A stretch of DNA of 64,000 nucleotides from Nocardia grenadensis NBRC 108939 (GTDB lineage Bacteria; Actinomycetota; Actinomycetes; Mycobacteriales; Mycobacteriaceae), in contig NZ_BDCJ01000013.1 of NCBI RefSeq assembly GCF_001613445.1, positions 1 to 64,000 on the forward strand. The letters are read 5' to 3'. Under the pieces are notes generated by a model that saw nothing but the letters and a program-made list of their open reading frames with translations, was not told where the DNA came from and made no database searches. Below, in pieces: positions 54,441-63,658 of the stretch; the stretch's first letter is position 1, and each line of letters starts with the position of its first letter. Both the position numbers and the translations under genes were made by a program.

Positions 54441-57400
54441 TCAGGTCCGCAGGGCCGCTTCGGTATCCAGCAGCGCGGCGACCTCCGACCAGCCGTCCTC
54501 GGAAACGATCCCGAAATGGGAGTAGGGCAGGCGGCGCGCGGTGATCCGCACGCCGGCGGTGCGCCAGCCGGCCAGCTGGGCGGCGATCCGCGTGGCATCG
54601 TCCTCGCCACCGGGATCGGCCGCATACAGCGCCATCGGCCCGGCATAACTCGGTGTCTCGGAGACGGTGACCATGCGCAACAGTTCACCGGCCGCGCCCC
54701 GGATGAGCGCCGCGAGATCCGGGGCATCGTCGGGAAGTTCGGGCAGCAGGGCCGCCAGGCGCTGCGGATCCGTCAGGGCCGCGGTGGCCTGACCGGCCAG
54801 ATTCGCCAGCGGATGCGAATCGACCAGACCCACGAACGCGACCTCCGCACCGCGCTCGGCGAGGGCCGCCGCGATCGCGTGCACGATATTGCCGCCGAGT
54901 GAGTACCCGAGCAGGTGGTAGGGCCCCGCGGGCTGGATCTCGCGGATGGTCGCCAGATATCGCGCGGCGAGTTCGTCGATGGTCGTGGCGCCCGATTCCA
55001 CACTCCGCAACGCGGGCGACTGCAATCCGATCAGCGGCCGGTCGGCACGCAGCCGCCGCGCCAGCGGGGTGAACTGCCAGGCGGTACCGCCCACCGGGTG
55101 CACACAGAAGAGTGGTTCGGCCGACCCACGGGGACGCAGTTCGAGCACATGGTCGAGGCGCCGGCCCAGCATGGCGATCTCCTCGGAGGGCGCGGCGATA
55201 TCCGTCTCCCGAATCGACACCACCTGCGGCGCCGCCACCGGGGTGGCACCGTCGATCCGGGCCGCCAGCGCCCGCGCGGTGGGCGCCTCGAAGATATCGT
55301 CGACCACCACCTCGTGACCCGCCCGGCGCAAGCGGCCGACCAACCGGACCGCGGTGAGCGAATGACCACCCGCCGCGAAGAAATCGTCGTCCGGGCCGAT
55401 GGCTGCCACACCGAGCACCGCGGCCATGGCCGCGAGCACCGGCCCGGCGGCCGCGGACAGCGTCGGGTCCGCGACCGCGGTGACGGCGACAGCGGGGGTT
55501 TCCACGGGATAGTCGGGAACCGGCAGCGCCTTGCGATCGAGTTTGTCACTGCTCGTCATCGGGATCTCGTCGAGTTCCACGAAGGCCGCCGGAATCATGT
55601 ACTCCGGCAGGGCGTCGCGGACCGTGGCTCGCACCGCGTCGATGTCCAGGGCGGCGCCGGTCCGCGTCCGCAGATAGGCCACCAGGCGCTGATCGCCGGG
55701 GTTGTCCTCGCGCAGGATCACCGCCGCCTGCGCGATCTCGGGGCGGCGCAGGATCGCCGACTCGATATCGCCGAGTTCGATCCGCTGACCGCGCAGTTTG
55801 ATCTGGCTGTCGGTGCGGCCCACGTACTCGAGTTCGCCGTCGGCGCCCCAGCGGACCAGATCGCCGGTGCGGTACATCCGTTCACCGTTCCCGGCGGGGT
55901 CGGCGACGAAGGTCCGCGCGGTCTGCTCCGGGCGGTGCAGGTAGCCGCGGGCGAGCTGGACCCCGGTCAGATACAGCTCCCCTACCACCCCCGACGGCAC
56001 CGGCAGCAATCTGTCGTCGAGCACCCGCACCCCCGCGCCGCCCGGCGGGCGGCCGATCGGGACCGTCACGATGTCGGCGTCGTCGGTCGCGTGATAGGTG
56101 ATGCAGACCGCGGCCTCGGTGGGGCCGTACAGGTTGTTCACCCGGGCCCCGGTCGCGGTCCGGAACCGCTGTGCCGTCGCGGGTGGTAGCGGTTCGCCGC
56201 CGGTGAACACGCAGCGCAGCGCGCCGCACCCGGACAGATCACTTTCCTCGGCCGTGGTGGTGAGCATGGACGAGGTCATCTGGATCGCGGTGACCCGTTC
56301 CTCGGCCATCAACCGCGCCTGATAGTAGGGGTCGCGATGGCCGTCGGGCCGGGCCACCACGATCCGGGCGCCCACCAGCAGCGGCAGGAAGATCTCCAGC
56401 AGCGAGGCGTCGAAGGTCGCCGGGGTCCGGTACAGCACGGTGTCACCGATGCCGAATCCGTGCTGCTCCTGCAACCAGGCGAAGGTGTTCACGATGGCCG
56501 CGTGCGGGACCGTCACGCCCTTGGGTACACCGGTGGAGCCGGAGGTGAACAGCAGGTAGGCCGCATTGTCCGGCCGCAACGGCGCGAGCCGGTCGGCGTC
56601 GGTGAGCGCGGTGTCCGCGAAATCCGCGGTGTCGAGCGTATCGACCGAAACGACGGGTGCCCGGCCGGTTTCGAAGGCGTCGGCGGCCGTGGTCAGCACC
56701 AGCGGTGTGGCGGCGGCCGCGAGGATGGTGTCCACGCGTTCGGCGGGCTGCCCCGGATCCACCGGCAGATACACCCCGCCGGCCCGGCAGACGGCGTGCG
56801 CCGCGATCACCTGATCGGCGCCGCGTCGCATGGCCACCGTCACCACGGTCTCGGGACCGATGCCCCGGGCGACCAGCCGGCGGGCGAGCCGGTTGGCGCG
56901 CGTCTCGAATTCGCGATAGGTGATCGTCTCGCCGTCGACCGTGATCGCGGGCGCCGCCGGATCGAGCGCGGTGTGCGGACCCCAGTCGGCCATGGTGCGG
57001 CCGCGGGTATCCGGGTGACGGGTGACGGCCAGCACCGCACCGGCGGTGGCGTCGGGGGCGTCGACCAGGGCGGTGAGTACCGCACCGAGCCGGGCCGCCA
57101 TCCGAGTGGCGGACGCGGCGTCCACCGCGCCGGGGTCGTGGTGCAGCATCAGGCGGAACCGGTCGCCGGGCAGGGCCGTCACCGTCACCGGGTAGTGGGT
57201 GCGGCTGTGCACCGTCACACCGGCCACTCCCACCTCGCGCGCGTCATTGCCCTGTACACCGGTTCTCGGGAAATTCTCGTAGACCACCAGGGTGTCGAAG
57301 AGCCGCCCGATTCCGGCCGCCCGTTCGACCGTGGCCAGGCCCAGGTACCCGTGGTTCTGCAGCTCGAGTGTGATCCGCTGGAATTCGGCGAACTGAACGG

Positions 57401-60400
57401 CTGCGGGCCGCGCGGAATCCAGGGTCAGCCGGACCGGGACGGTATTGCTGAACAACCCGACCATCCCCGCCACACCCGGCAGCTCGCTCGGCCGGCCCGA
57501 CACCACCGCACCGAAGACCACATCGTCGCGACCGAGTTGTTCGGCCAGGACCATCCCCCAGGCACCCTGTAGCAGGGTGTTCATGGTCAGTCCGTTGGCC
57601 CGGCCGAACGATTCGAGCGCGGCCACGGTCTCGCCGGCCAGCGGCACCTCGAGCCCCACCGCGGCCGAGCGCGGGCCGGGCCCGCCGATCAGGCTCGGCG
57701 CGGAGAGCCCGCCCAGATATTCGGCCCAGCGGCGGACGTCCGCGTCACTGTCGCGGGCGGCGAGCCAGGCCAGGTAGGTGCCGTAGTAGCCGGGTTCGGG
57801 CAACCGCTCGCCGTGGTAGAGCGCGAGCATCTCGCGCAGCACGATCGGCACCGACCAGCCGTCGGCCAGCAGATGGTGGGCGGTCAGAACCAGCCGGTGC
57901 GCGGTATCGGACAGCCGGATGAGCAGTGCCCGCAGCAGCGGAGGTTCGGCGATATCGAAGGTCCGCGCCCCGGCCCGCTCCTCCAGTTCCAGCGCGCCCG
58001 CCGCGGCCGGTGCCCGGTGGCGCAGATCCGCGACCTGCCACGCCACCCGCGGTGTCCGCGGGATCACCTGCACCGGGCGGTCGAATTGCTCGTAGCGGAA
58101 GGCCGCGGCCAGGTTGGGATGCCGTCCCAGCACCGTCGCGAACGCCACGCCCAGCCGGTCCGGGTCCAGCGGTCCGGCCAGTTCGAAACGGGCGGTCAGT
58201 GTGTAGACATCGGCGGCGCCGTCGCGCAGGGCGTGGAAGAGCAGCCCCTCCTGCAACGGGGAGAGCGGCAGTACATCGGCGATCGGCCCGTACGCGGCGG
58301 TCGATTCGGCGTCGTCGTCCGGCGGGAGCGCTATCGAGACGGCGGCCGCGTTCGGCGGCCGCTCCGCCTCCGAAACTGCCGTGGGATCGGCGCTTTGGGC
58401 CACCGCCGCCAGATCGGAGAGACTGCGGCGGGTCAGCATGTCCTGCGGGGCCAGGACCAGGCCCCGTTCCCGGAGCCGGGTGCAGACCCCGATCGCGGTG
58501 ATGCTGTCACCCCCGGCGCCGAAGAAGTCGTCGTCGATATCGACAGTCGCGCCGCCGAGCAGTTCGGCGACCACCTCGGCCACCGCGCGCTCGGCCGCGG
58601 TGGCCGGCGCACGCCCGCCGGCCGGTTCGGCCGGGTCGGGCAGGGCGGCCCGGTCGACTTTGCCGTTCACCGTCCACGGCAGTTCGTCGAGCACCACGAT
58701 CCGGGTCGGGACCATCGGGTCGGGGAGCGATTCGGCCAACCGGTTGCGTATCCGGGCACCGAGATCGCCCGGTCCGCCGCGGCCGCCCGGCGCTTCCCGC
58801 ACCGGGACGACGTAGCCGATGAGACTCGCCCGCCCTGCGATATCCCGGATATCGGCGGCCGCCGTCGCAATCTCCGGGAGCCCGCTCAGCGCGGCCTCCA
58901 CCTCACCGATCTCGATCCGGTGCCCGCGAATCTTCACCTGGGCGTCGGCGCGACCGGCATAGAAATAACCGCTACCGGGCTCCCAGCGGGCCAGATCGCC
59001 GCTGCGGTACATCCGTGCCCCCGGCGGGCCGAAAGGATCGGCTACGAAGCGCGCAGCGGTGCTTCCGGGTGCGCCCAGATAACCCTGCGCGATACCCGTG
59101 CCCGCCAGATACAGTTCGCCGAGTTGTCCGTCGGCCACCGCCTGGAGTCCGTTGTCCAGGAGATAGGCCCGCACCCCGGGCAGCGGGACACCGATATGCG
59201 GCTCCGCGCCGCGCATCGGCGCGCCGATGGCGTCGACGGTGGCCTCGGTCGGGCCGTACAGATTGACCGCCGTGATCCCGGCGCGCTGCACCCGCTGCCA
59301 CAGATCGGGCGGGCAGGCTTCCCCGCCCAGGACGAGCAGCCGCGGCGCGAGCTCGGCCAGCCCGTGCCCGAAGAGCGCGGCGGCCAGCGTCGGGGTCCCG
59401 TCCACCACTTCGATACCGTCGGCGCGCAATGCCGCGACCAGCGCCGCGGGGTCGCGCCGGATCGCGCTGTCGTACAGGTGGATCCGATGGCCGTCGAACA
59501 ACCACAGCAGCGGATCGAGCGCGGCGTCGAAGGCGAAAGACGTCGTATGCGCGACCGCGAGCCGCCGGCCGCCGGCCCGTTCGACGGTTTCGGCGTAGAT
59601 CCCGGACCGGTGCCCGGCCACCAGCTGCGCCAGCGCGGCATGGTCTATCACCACACCTTTCGGCGTACCGGTGGAGCCGGAGGTGTACAGCACATAGGCG
59701 GGGTGATCACCCCGGACGGTCGCGATCTCCGCAGCGGTCGGCGGTGTGCCCGGGTAACCGCGCAGCGCCTCACGCACCGGGTCGCTGTCGAGTACCACCG
59801 CCGGCCCTTCGAGGGCACCGGTCAGGGCGCTGTCGGTGAGCACCAGGAGTGGGGCGGCGTCGTCGATCATGATCTGGAGCCGGGGCACCGGATGTTCGGG
59901 GTCCAGCGGCAGATACGTGCCGCCCGCGCGCCAGACGGCCAGCAGCGCGACGACCAGCTCCGCGGTCCGCGGTAGCGCGACACCGACGAGCGCGCCCGGT
60001 GCCACACCCCGGTCCCGCAGGTACCGGGCCAGCCGGTACACCCGGTCGCCCAGTTCCCCGGCCGTATAGCGCTGGGCGCCGCCGACCAGGACCGTGGCGT
60101 CGGCGTACGCCGCGACCATCCGGTCCAGCGCGGCAGGCATATATTCGGCGGTACCGGCGGCCGGCGGGCCGGAGCGCGCGGCCAGCAGGCGGTCGCGGTC
60201 CGCGCGATCGATCAGTTCCAGGGCCCCGACGGCCACCTTGTCCAGTTCGGTGAACGCCTCGATCACCCGCACCAGACCCGCCACCCGGTGATAGGCGGTC
60301 TCCGGATCGTTGGTCCGGGCATCGCATTCGAAGCCGAGCAGCACCGATTTGTCGGGGAGCGGGGTCACCACCAGCCCGAGATCTTCCGGCGGACCGCCGG

Positions 60401-61553
60401 CGACGTTCCGCAGCACACCCTCGGCACCGTCGAAGTCGAGGGCGAAATCGAAAACCTTGAGGTTCATGCCGATTCCGTGCAGCAATTCCCCCGCCCCGAA
60501 ACCGCTGAGGTCGCGGGCGAGGTCGGCACCGCTGTAGCGCTGATGCCTGCGCATCTCCCGCAGCGTCGCGGCGACCCGCACGCCGAGTTCGCCGACGGTG
60601 TCGTGGGCGTGCACGGTCAGCCGCAGCGGCAGCACATTGACCGCCATCGCCGGGGTGCTCAGCGCGACCCGGCCGACCCGGCCCATCATCAGCATCGAGA
60701 GCACGACATCGGAATTGCCCAGCAGCCGCTGCACATAGGCGGCGTAGCAGGCGATCAGGCCGTCGGCCCAGGTGATCCGGTAGCGCTCGGTGCAATTACG
60801 CAGCCGCTCCAGTGTTTCCACCGGCAGGATCGCCTCGGCCCGGATGGTGCGCTCGACCGCACCACCGAGTGCGGTCCCACGCCCGTCGAGCGGGGGTGCG
60901 GGGCTGAGCTGTTCGCGCCAGTAGCGCTGGTCCTCGGCGAACTGCTCACTGTCGCGATAGTTCTGCTCGTCGGCGACCAGTTCGGCGATGGTGCCGAAGG
61001 TCGCCCGGGGCGGTTCCGTATGCCGGCGCAGCGCGGTGTAGTGCGTGGCGACCCGGCGCGACAGCAGGGCCGCGCTGTAACCGTCGACGATCAGGTGGTG
61101 GTACAGCTGCACACACCAGACCTCGGAGTCGGTGAGCCGGATCAGCGTGTAGTTGTACAACCGCCGGTCCACCATGCCGCGGCACCGCTGCGCCGCCTGA
61201 TGACGCTCCAGCGCCACCGCCTCGTGGGCGAGCGCATGCGGTTCGGCCGCACCGCGCAAATCGATCATCGGTTGCAGGACGGCGGGTTCGTCGCAGACGT
61301 ATTGCCGTGGGCCGGCCGCGGTATCGCGGAACCGCAGCCGCATGTTCTCCGCCTCCGTTACCGTGCGGCGGATCGCCTCGGCCAGGGCCTCGACGTCGAT
61401 CGGGGTGTCGCCGGAGATCTCGAGGACCTCACCGACCAGATAGCGCCCGGATTCCGGGTCGAACAGCTGCGCGTTCCATATTCCCAGCTGGGGGCCGGTG
61501 AGCGGTAATCCGGGATCGCTGGCCTTCGAGGCATCCTGCTCTGCCGCCGGCAC
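54441..61553 (-). CDS. dhbF: Two-module siderophore NRPS, C-A-T-C-A-T-TE (DhbF-like)
   Basis: This protein of about 2370 residues has two complete modules and a thioesterase. C1 has HHLIVDG near 153; A1 has YTSGSTGTPKG near 624; T1 has FFGAGGDSI near 1013. C2 has HHLLADG near 1228; A2 has FTSGSTGVPKG near 1671; T2 has FFAAGGHSL near 2064. The TE has GYSLGG near 2218. There is no epimerase or methyl domain. Aligning by eye to GrsA, the pocket residues read D-A-D-D-V-G-L-V-D-K for A1 (three acidic residues, suggesting Arg or another basic residue) and D-A-L-Q-F-G-L-V-C-K for A2 (closest to glycine codes, not threonine). C1 should take DHB from the aryl carrier protein. The GTG at 61553 follows AAGGGAG by 5 bases. 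An iron box lies 84 bases upstream. Confidence 0.9.
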   Translation of the reverse strand: MPAAEQDASKASDPGLPLTGPQLGIWNAQLFDPESGRYLVGEVLEISGDTPIDVEALAEAIRRTVTEAENMRLRFRDTAAGPRQYVCDEPAVLQPMIDLRGAAEPHALAHEAVALERHQAAQRCRGMVDRRLYNYTLIRLTDSEVWCVQLYHHLIVDGYSAALLSRRVATHYTALRRHTEPPRATFGTIAELVADEQNYRDSEQFAEDQRYWREQLSPAPPLDGRGTALGGAVERTIRAEAILPVETLERLRNCTERYRITWADGLIACYAAYVQRLLGNSDVVLSMLMMGRVGRVALSTPAMAVNVLPLRLTVHAHDTVGELGVRVAATLREMRRHQRYSGADLARDLSGFGAGELLHGIGMNLKVFDFALDFDGAEGVLRNVAGGPPEDLGLVVTPLPDKSVLLGFECDARTNDPETAYHRVAGLVRVIEAFTELDKVAVGALELIDRADRDRLLAARSGPPAAGTAEYMPAALDRMVAAYADATVLVGGAQRYTAGELGDRVYRLARYLRDRGVAPGALVGVALPRTAELVVALLAVWRAGGTYLPLDPEHPVPRLQIMIDDAAPLLVLTDSALTGALEGPAVVLDSDPVREALRGYPGTPPTAAEIATVRGDHPAYVLYTSGSTGTPKGVVIDHAALAQLVAGHRSGIYAETVERAGGRRLAVAHTTSFAFDAALDPLLWLFDGHRIHLYDSAIRRDPAALVAALRADGIEVVDGTPTLAAALFGHGLAELAPRLLVLGGEACPPDLWQRVQRAGITAVNLYGPTEATVDAIGAPMRGAEPHIGVPLPGVRAYLLDNGLQAVADGQLGELYLAGTGIAQGYLGAPGSTAARFVADPFGPPGARMYRSGDLARWEPGSGYFYAGRADAQVKIRGHRIEIGEVEAALSGLPEIATAAADIRDIAGRASLIGYVVPVREAPGGRGGPGDLGARIRNRLAESLPDPMVPTRIVVLDELPWTVNGKVDRAALPDPAEPAGGRAPATAAERAVAEVVAELLGGATVDIDDDFFGAGGDSITAIGVCTRLRERGLVLAPQDMLTRRSLSDLAAVAQSADPTAVSEAERPPNAAAVSIALPPDDDAESTAAYGPIADVLPLSPLQEGLLFHALRDGAADVYTLTARFELAGPLDPDRLGVAFATVLGRHPNLAAAFRYEQFDRPVQVIPRTPRVAWQVADLRHRAPAAAGALELEERAGARTFDIAEPPLLRALLIRLSDTAHRLVLTAHHLLADGWSVPIVLREMLALYHGERLPEPGYYGTYLAWLAARDSDADVRRWAEYLGGLSAPSLIGGPGPRSAAVGLEVPLAGETVAALESFGRANGLTMNTLLQGAWGMVLAEQLGRDDVVFGAVVSGRPSELPGVAGMVGLFSNTVPVRLTLDSARPAAVQFAEFQRITLELQNHGYLGLATVERAAGIGRLFDTLVVYENFPRTGVQGNDAREVGVAGVTVHSRTHYPVTVTALPGDRFRLMLHHDPGAVDAASATRMAARLGAVLTALVDAPDATAGAVLAVTRHPDTRGRTMADWGPHTALDPAAPAITVDGETITYREFETRANRLARRLVARGIGPETVVTVAMRRGADQVIAAHAVCRAGGVYLPVDPGQPAERVDTILAAAATPLVLTTAADAFETGRAPVVSVDTLDTADFADTALTDADRLAPLRPDNAAYLLFTSGSTGVPKGVTVPHAAIVNTFAWLQEQHGFGIGDTVLYRTPATFDASLLEIFLPLLVGARIVVARPDGHRDPYYQARLMAEERVTAIQMTSSMLTTTAEESDLSGCGALRCVFTGGEPLPPATAQRFRTATGARVNNLYGPTEAAVCITYHATDDADIVTVPIGRPPGGAGVRVLDDRLLPVPSGVVGELYLTGVQLARGYLHRPEQTARTFVADPAGNGERMYRTGDLVRWGADGELEYVGRTDSQIKLRGQRIELGDIESAILRRPEIAQAAVILREDNPGDQRLVAYLRTRTGAALDIDAVRATVRDALPEYMIPAAFVELDEIPMTSSDKLDRKALPVPDYPVETPAVAVTAVADPTLSAAAGPVLAAMAAVLGVAAIGPDDDFFAAGGHSLTAVRLVGRLRRAGHEVVVDDIFEAPTARALAARIDGATPVAAPQVVSIRETDIAAPSEEIAMLGRRLDHVLELRPRGSAEPLFCVHPVGGTAWQFTPLARRLRADRPLIGLQSPALRSVESGATTIDELAARYLATIREIQPAGPYHLLGYSLGGNIVHAIAAALAERGAEVAFVGLVDSHPLANLAGQATAALTDPQRLAALLPELPDDAPDLAALIRGAAGELLRMVTVSETPSYAGPMALYAADPGGEDDATRIAAQLAGWRTAGVRITARRLPYSHFGIVSEDGWSEVAALLDTEAALRT

Positions 61554-61636
61554 GGCAACTCCCTTCGCTGTGAACCACATTCGGTGCGGTGCCGATACCG
61601 TCCCGCTATCGACCGGCACCCGCACACAACCACAGT

Positions 61637-61655
61637 TGAGGTTAGCCTAACCTTT
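61637..61655. promoter_or_regulatory. IdeR/DmdR-type iron box of the NRPS operon
   Basis: TGAGGTTAGCCTAACCTTT keeps the full core AGGTTAGCCTAACCT of the IdeR consensus. It lies 84 bases ahead of the NRPS start, in the 152-base gap after fepC, and should control the NRPS-fepB-exporter-SIP-carrier operon. Confidence 0.85.
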
Positions 61656-61705
61656 ACTAAAGTAAAATATCTATCCGGCAAGAGTTCCGGTGCGGTTTGT
61701 CGCAT

Positions 61706-62551
61706 TCAGCCCGTATGCACCGCGTTCTCGGCCAGCGGAACCACCAACGGGGCCCCGGTTTCGGGATCGTCGATCACCCGGCAGCCCAGGTCGAACACCT
61801 TCTCCACGAGTTCGGCGGTGACGATCTCGCGTGGCGCTCCGGCCGCGATCACCGCCCCGTCCCGCATGGCGATCAGATGATCGGCGTAGCGGAACGCGTG
61901 ATTCAGATCGTGCAGGACCGCGACCACCGTCCGCCCGGTCTCCCGATTCAACCGGCGGCACAGATCCAGCAGCTGGATCTGATGGGCGATATCGAGGAAG
62001 GTCGTCGGCTCGTCGAGCAGCACGATGGGCGTCTCCTGTGCGAGCACCATCGCGATCCACACCCGCTGCCGCTGCCCACCGGACAGTTCGTCCACCAGCC
62101 GCCCGGACAGTTCGGCCACCCCGGTCGCGGCCATGGCCGCGGCGACGGCCTCCTCGTCGCGCCGCGACCACTGCCGGATCAGAGACTGATGCGGGTACCG
62201 CCCCCGCGCCACCAGATCGGCGACCCGGATCCCCTCCGGCGCGGTCGAGGTCTGCGGCAGCAGCCCGATCCGCCGGGCGACCTCCTTGGCCGGATAGCTG
62301 CCGATCTGCTTCCCGTCGAGCAGTACCGCACCGGATTCGGGCGCCAGCAGCCGTGACAGTGCCCGCAGCAGCGTGGATTTACCACAGGCGTTCGGACCGA
62401 TGATGACCGTGAAGGTGCCGTCGGGGATATCGACGGTCAGTTCGTCGCTGATGACCCGGCTGCGGTAGCCCAGACGCAACCGGTCGGCGCGCAACCTGGC
62501 CGTCCCGGCGGTCTCGTCGGCGGCGTTGTGCCCGAATTTTTCGTCCACCAT
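61706..62551 (-). CDS. fepC: Ferric-siderophore ABC transporter ATP-binding protein
   Basis: This 281-residue ATPase has Walker A GPNACGKST (FepC type), Q-loop LLPQTSTAPEGI, signature DELSGGQRQRVWIAMVLAQ and Walker B IVLLDEPTTFLDIAHQ. It powers the FepD/FepG permease. The gene is on the minus strand after fepG, with a gap of about 27 bases. The repeat ATGATTCCCTCAGTTCCGTC (plus strand) occurs twice at about 62550-62590, spanning this junction. Confidence 0.93.
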   Translation of the reverse strand: MVDEKFGHNAADETAGTARLRADRLRLGYRSRVISDELTVDIPDGTFTVIIGPNACGKSTLLRALSRLLAPESGAVLLDGKQIGSYPAKEVARRIGLLPQTSTAPEGIRVADLVARGRYPHQSLIRQWSRRDEEAVAAAMAATGVAELSGRLVDELSGGQRQRVWIAMVLAQETPIVLLDEPTTFLDIAHQIQLLDLCRRLNRETGRTVVAVLHDLNHAFRYADHLIAMRDGAVIAAGAPREIVTAELVEKVFDLGCRVIDDPETGAPLVVPLAENAVHTG

Positions 62552-62578
62552 GATTCCCTCAGTTCCGTCATGATTCCC

Positions 62579-63658
62579 TCAGTTCCGTCGAGCCTCGGCC
62601 ACCAGCAGATAGGCCAGATACGCGCCACCGATCGACGCGGTCACCACCCCGACGGGCAGGGTGGTGGGCGCGAACGCCCGGCGCGAGATCCAGTCACAGA
62701 CCACCAGCAGCAGCGCGCCCATCGCCGCGGCCGGCAGGAGCGCGGTCGTCGGGGTACGCGCCAGGCGCCGGCCCAACTGCGGCGCGGCCAGCGCGACGAA
62801 CGCGATCGGTCCCGCCACCGCGGTACCGACCGCGGTGAACGCGACACTGAGCACGGTCAGCACCAGCCGCGCCCGCCCCACCCGGATCCCGAGCGCCTGC
62901 GCCGCGTCGTCCCCCAGTTCCAGCACCTGCAACCGGTAGGCGGCGGGCACCACTACAACGGCCAGGATCGCCAGCACCACCAGGGCGGGCACGATTTCGT
63001 CCCAGGTGAGCCCGTCCAGCGTCCCGACACCCCAGGCGGCGGCCGACATCGCCTCGTCGAGGTCGGCCCGCAAGATGAGCCAGGTGTTGACCGCGGCCAG
63101 CATCGCGCCGACCCCGATCCCGACGATGATCAGCCGGAAACCCTTGACGTTCCGCCGGAAGGCCAGCAGGAAGATCGCGAGCGCGGTGAGCAGCCCACCG
63201 CCCAGCGCACCGGCCGCGGTGGCGTAGTAGCCGCCACCGGACAGCAGCACCAGCAGCGCGCCGGTGTAGGCGCCCGAATTGAACCCGACGATATCCGGGC
63301 TGCCCAGCGGGTTCCGGGTGACCGACTGCAGGATCGCGCCGCTGATCCCGAGCGCCGCGCCGAGCACCAGGGCCATGAGCACCCGGGGCATCCGCCATTC
63401 CCGCACGACCAGTTCGTCACCGCCCACCCCGTTGCCGAACAGCGCCCGTACCACCCGGTCCGGTGGAATCGCGAAATCACCGGTGCCCAGCGCCAGCAGC
63501 GCCACCACCACAGCAGCGGCCAGCAGTACGACCGTGACCACGAGGCCGCGCAGCCCGAAACGCGTGGTGGCACCGCGCAGGCGCAACACCCGGACCGACC
63601 GGCCGAAATCGATGGTCGAGGGAGTACCGAGGCGCGGCGGTTTACGCACGGTGGTCAC
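62579..63658 (-). CDS. fepG: Ferric-siderophore ABC transporter permease
   Basis: This 359-residue FecCD-family permease has about 9-10 membrane helices. Family blocks are WRMPRVLMALVLGAALGISG, LQSVTRNPLGSPDIVGFNSG, and GPIAFVALAAPQLGRRLART. The start is the GTG at 63658, which overlaps the fepD stop (GTGA). The longer frame to 63946 lies inside fepD and is Arg-rich. Confidence 0.92.
   Translation of the reverse strand: MTTVRKPPRLGTPSTIDFGRSVRVLRLRGATTRFGLRGLVVTVVLLAAAVVVALLALGTGDFAIPPDRVVRALFGNGVGGDELVVREWRMPRVLMALVLGAALGISGAILQSVTRNPLGSPDIVGFNSGAYTGALLVLLSGGGYYATAAGALGGGLLTALAIFLLAFRRNVKGFRLIIVGIGVGAMLAAVNTWLILRADLDEAMSAAAWGVGTLDGLTWDEIVPALVVLAILAVVVVPAAYRLQVLELGDDAAQALGIRVGRARLVLTVLSVAFTAVGTAVAGPIAFVALAAPQLGRRLARTPTTALLPAAAMGALLLVVCDWISRRAFAPTTLPVGVVTASIGGAYLAYLLVAEARRN

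Noticed and set aside
58500..58560. An epimerization domain after the first carrier domain of the NRPS
   Set aside because: The GGDSI form is common before epimerase domains, but the next domain has the layout and HHLLADG motif of a condensation domain, and the length leaves no room for another.
57813..59975. A 720-codon open frame on the plus strand
   Set aside because: It is antisense to the NRPS, whose domain motifs are continuous through this stretch.
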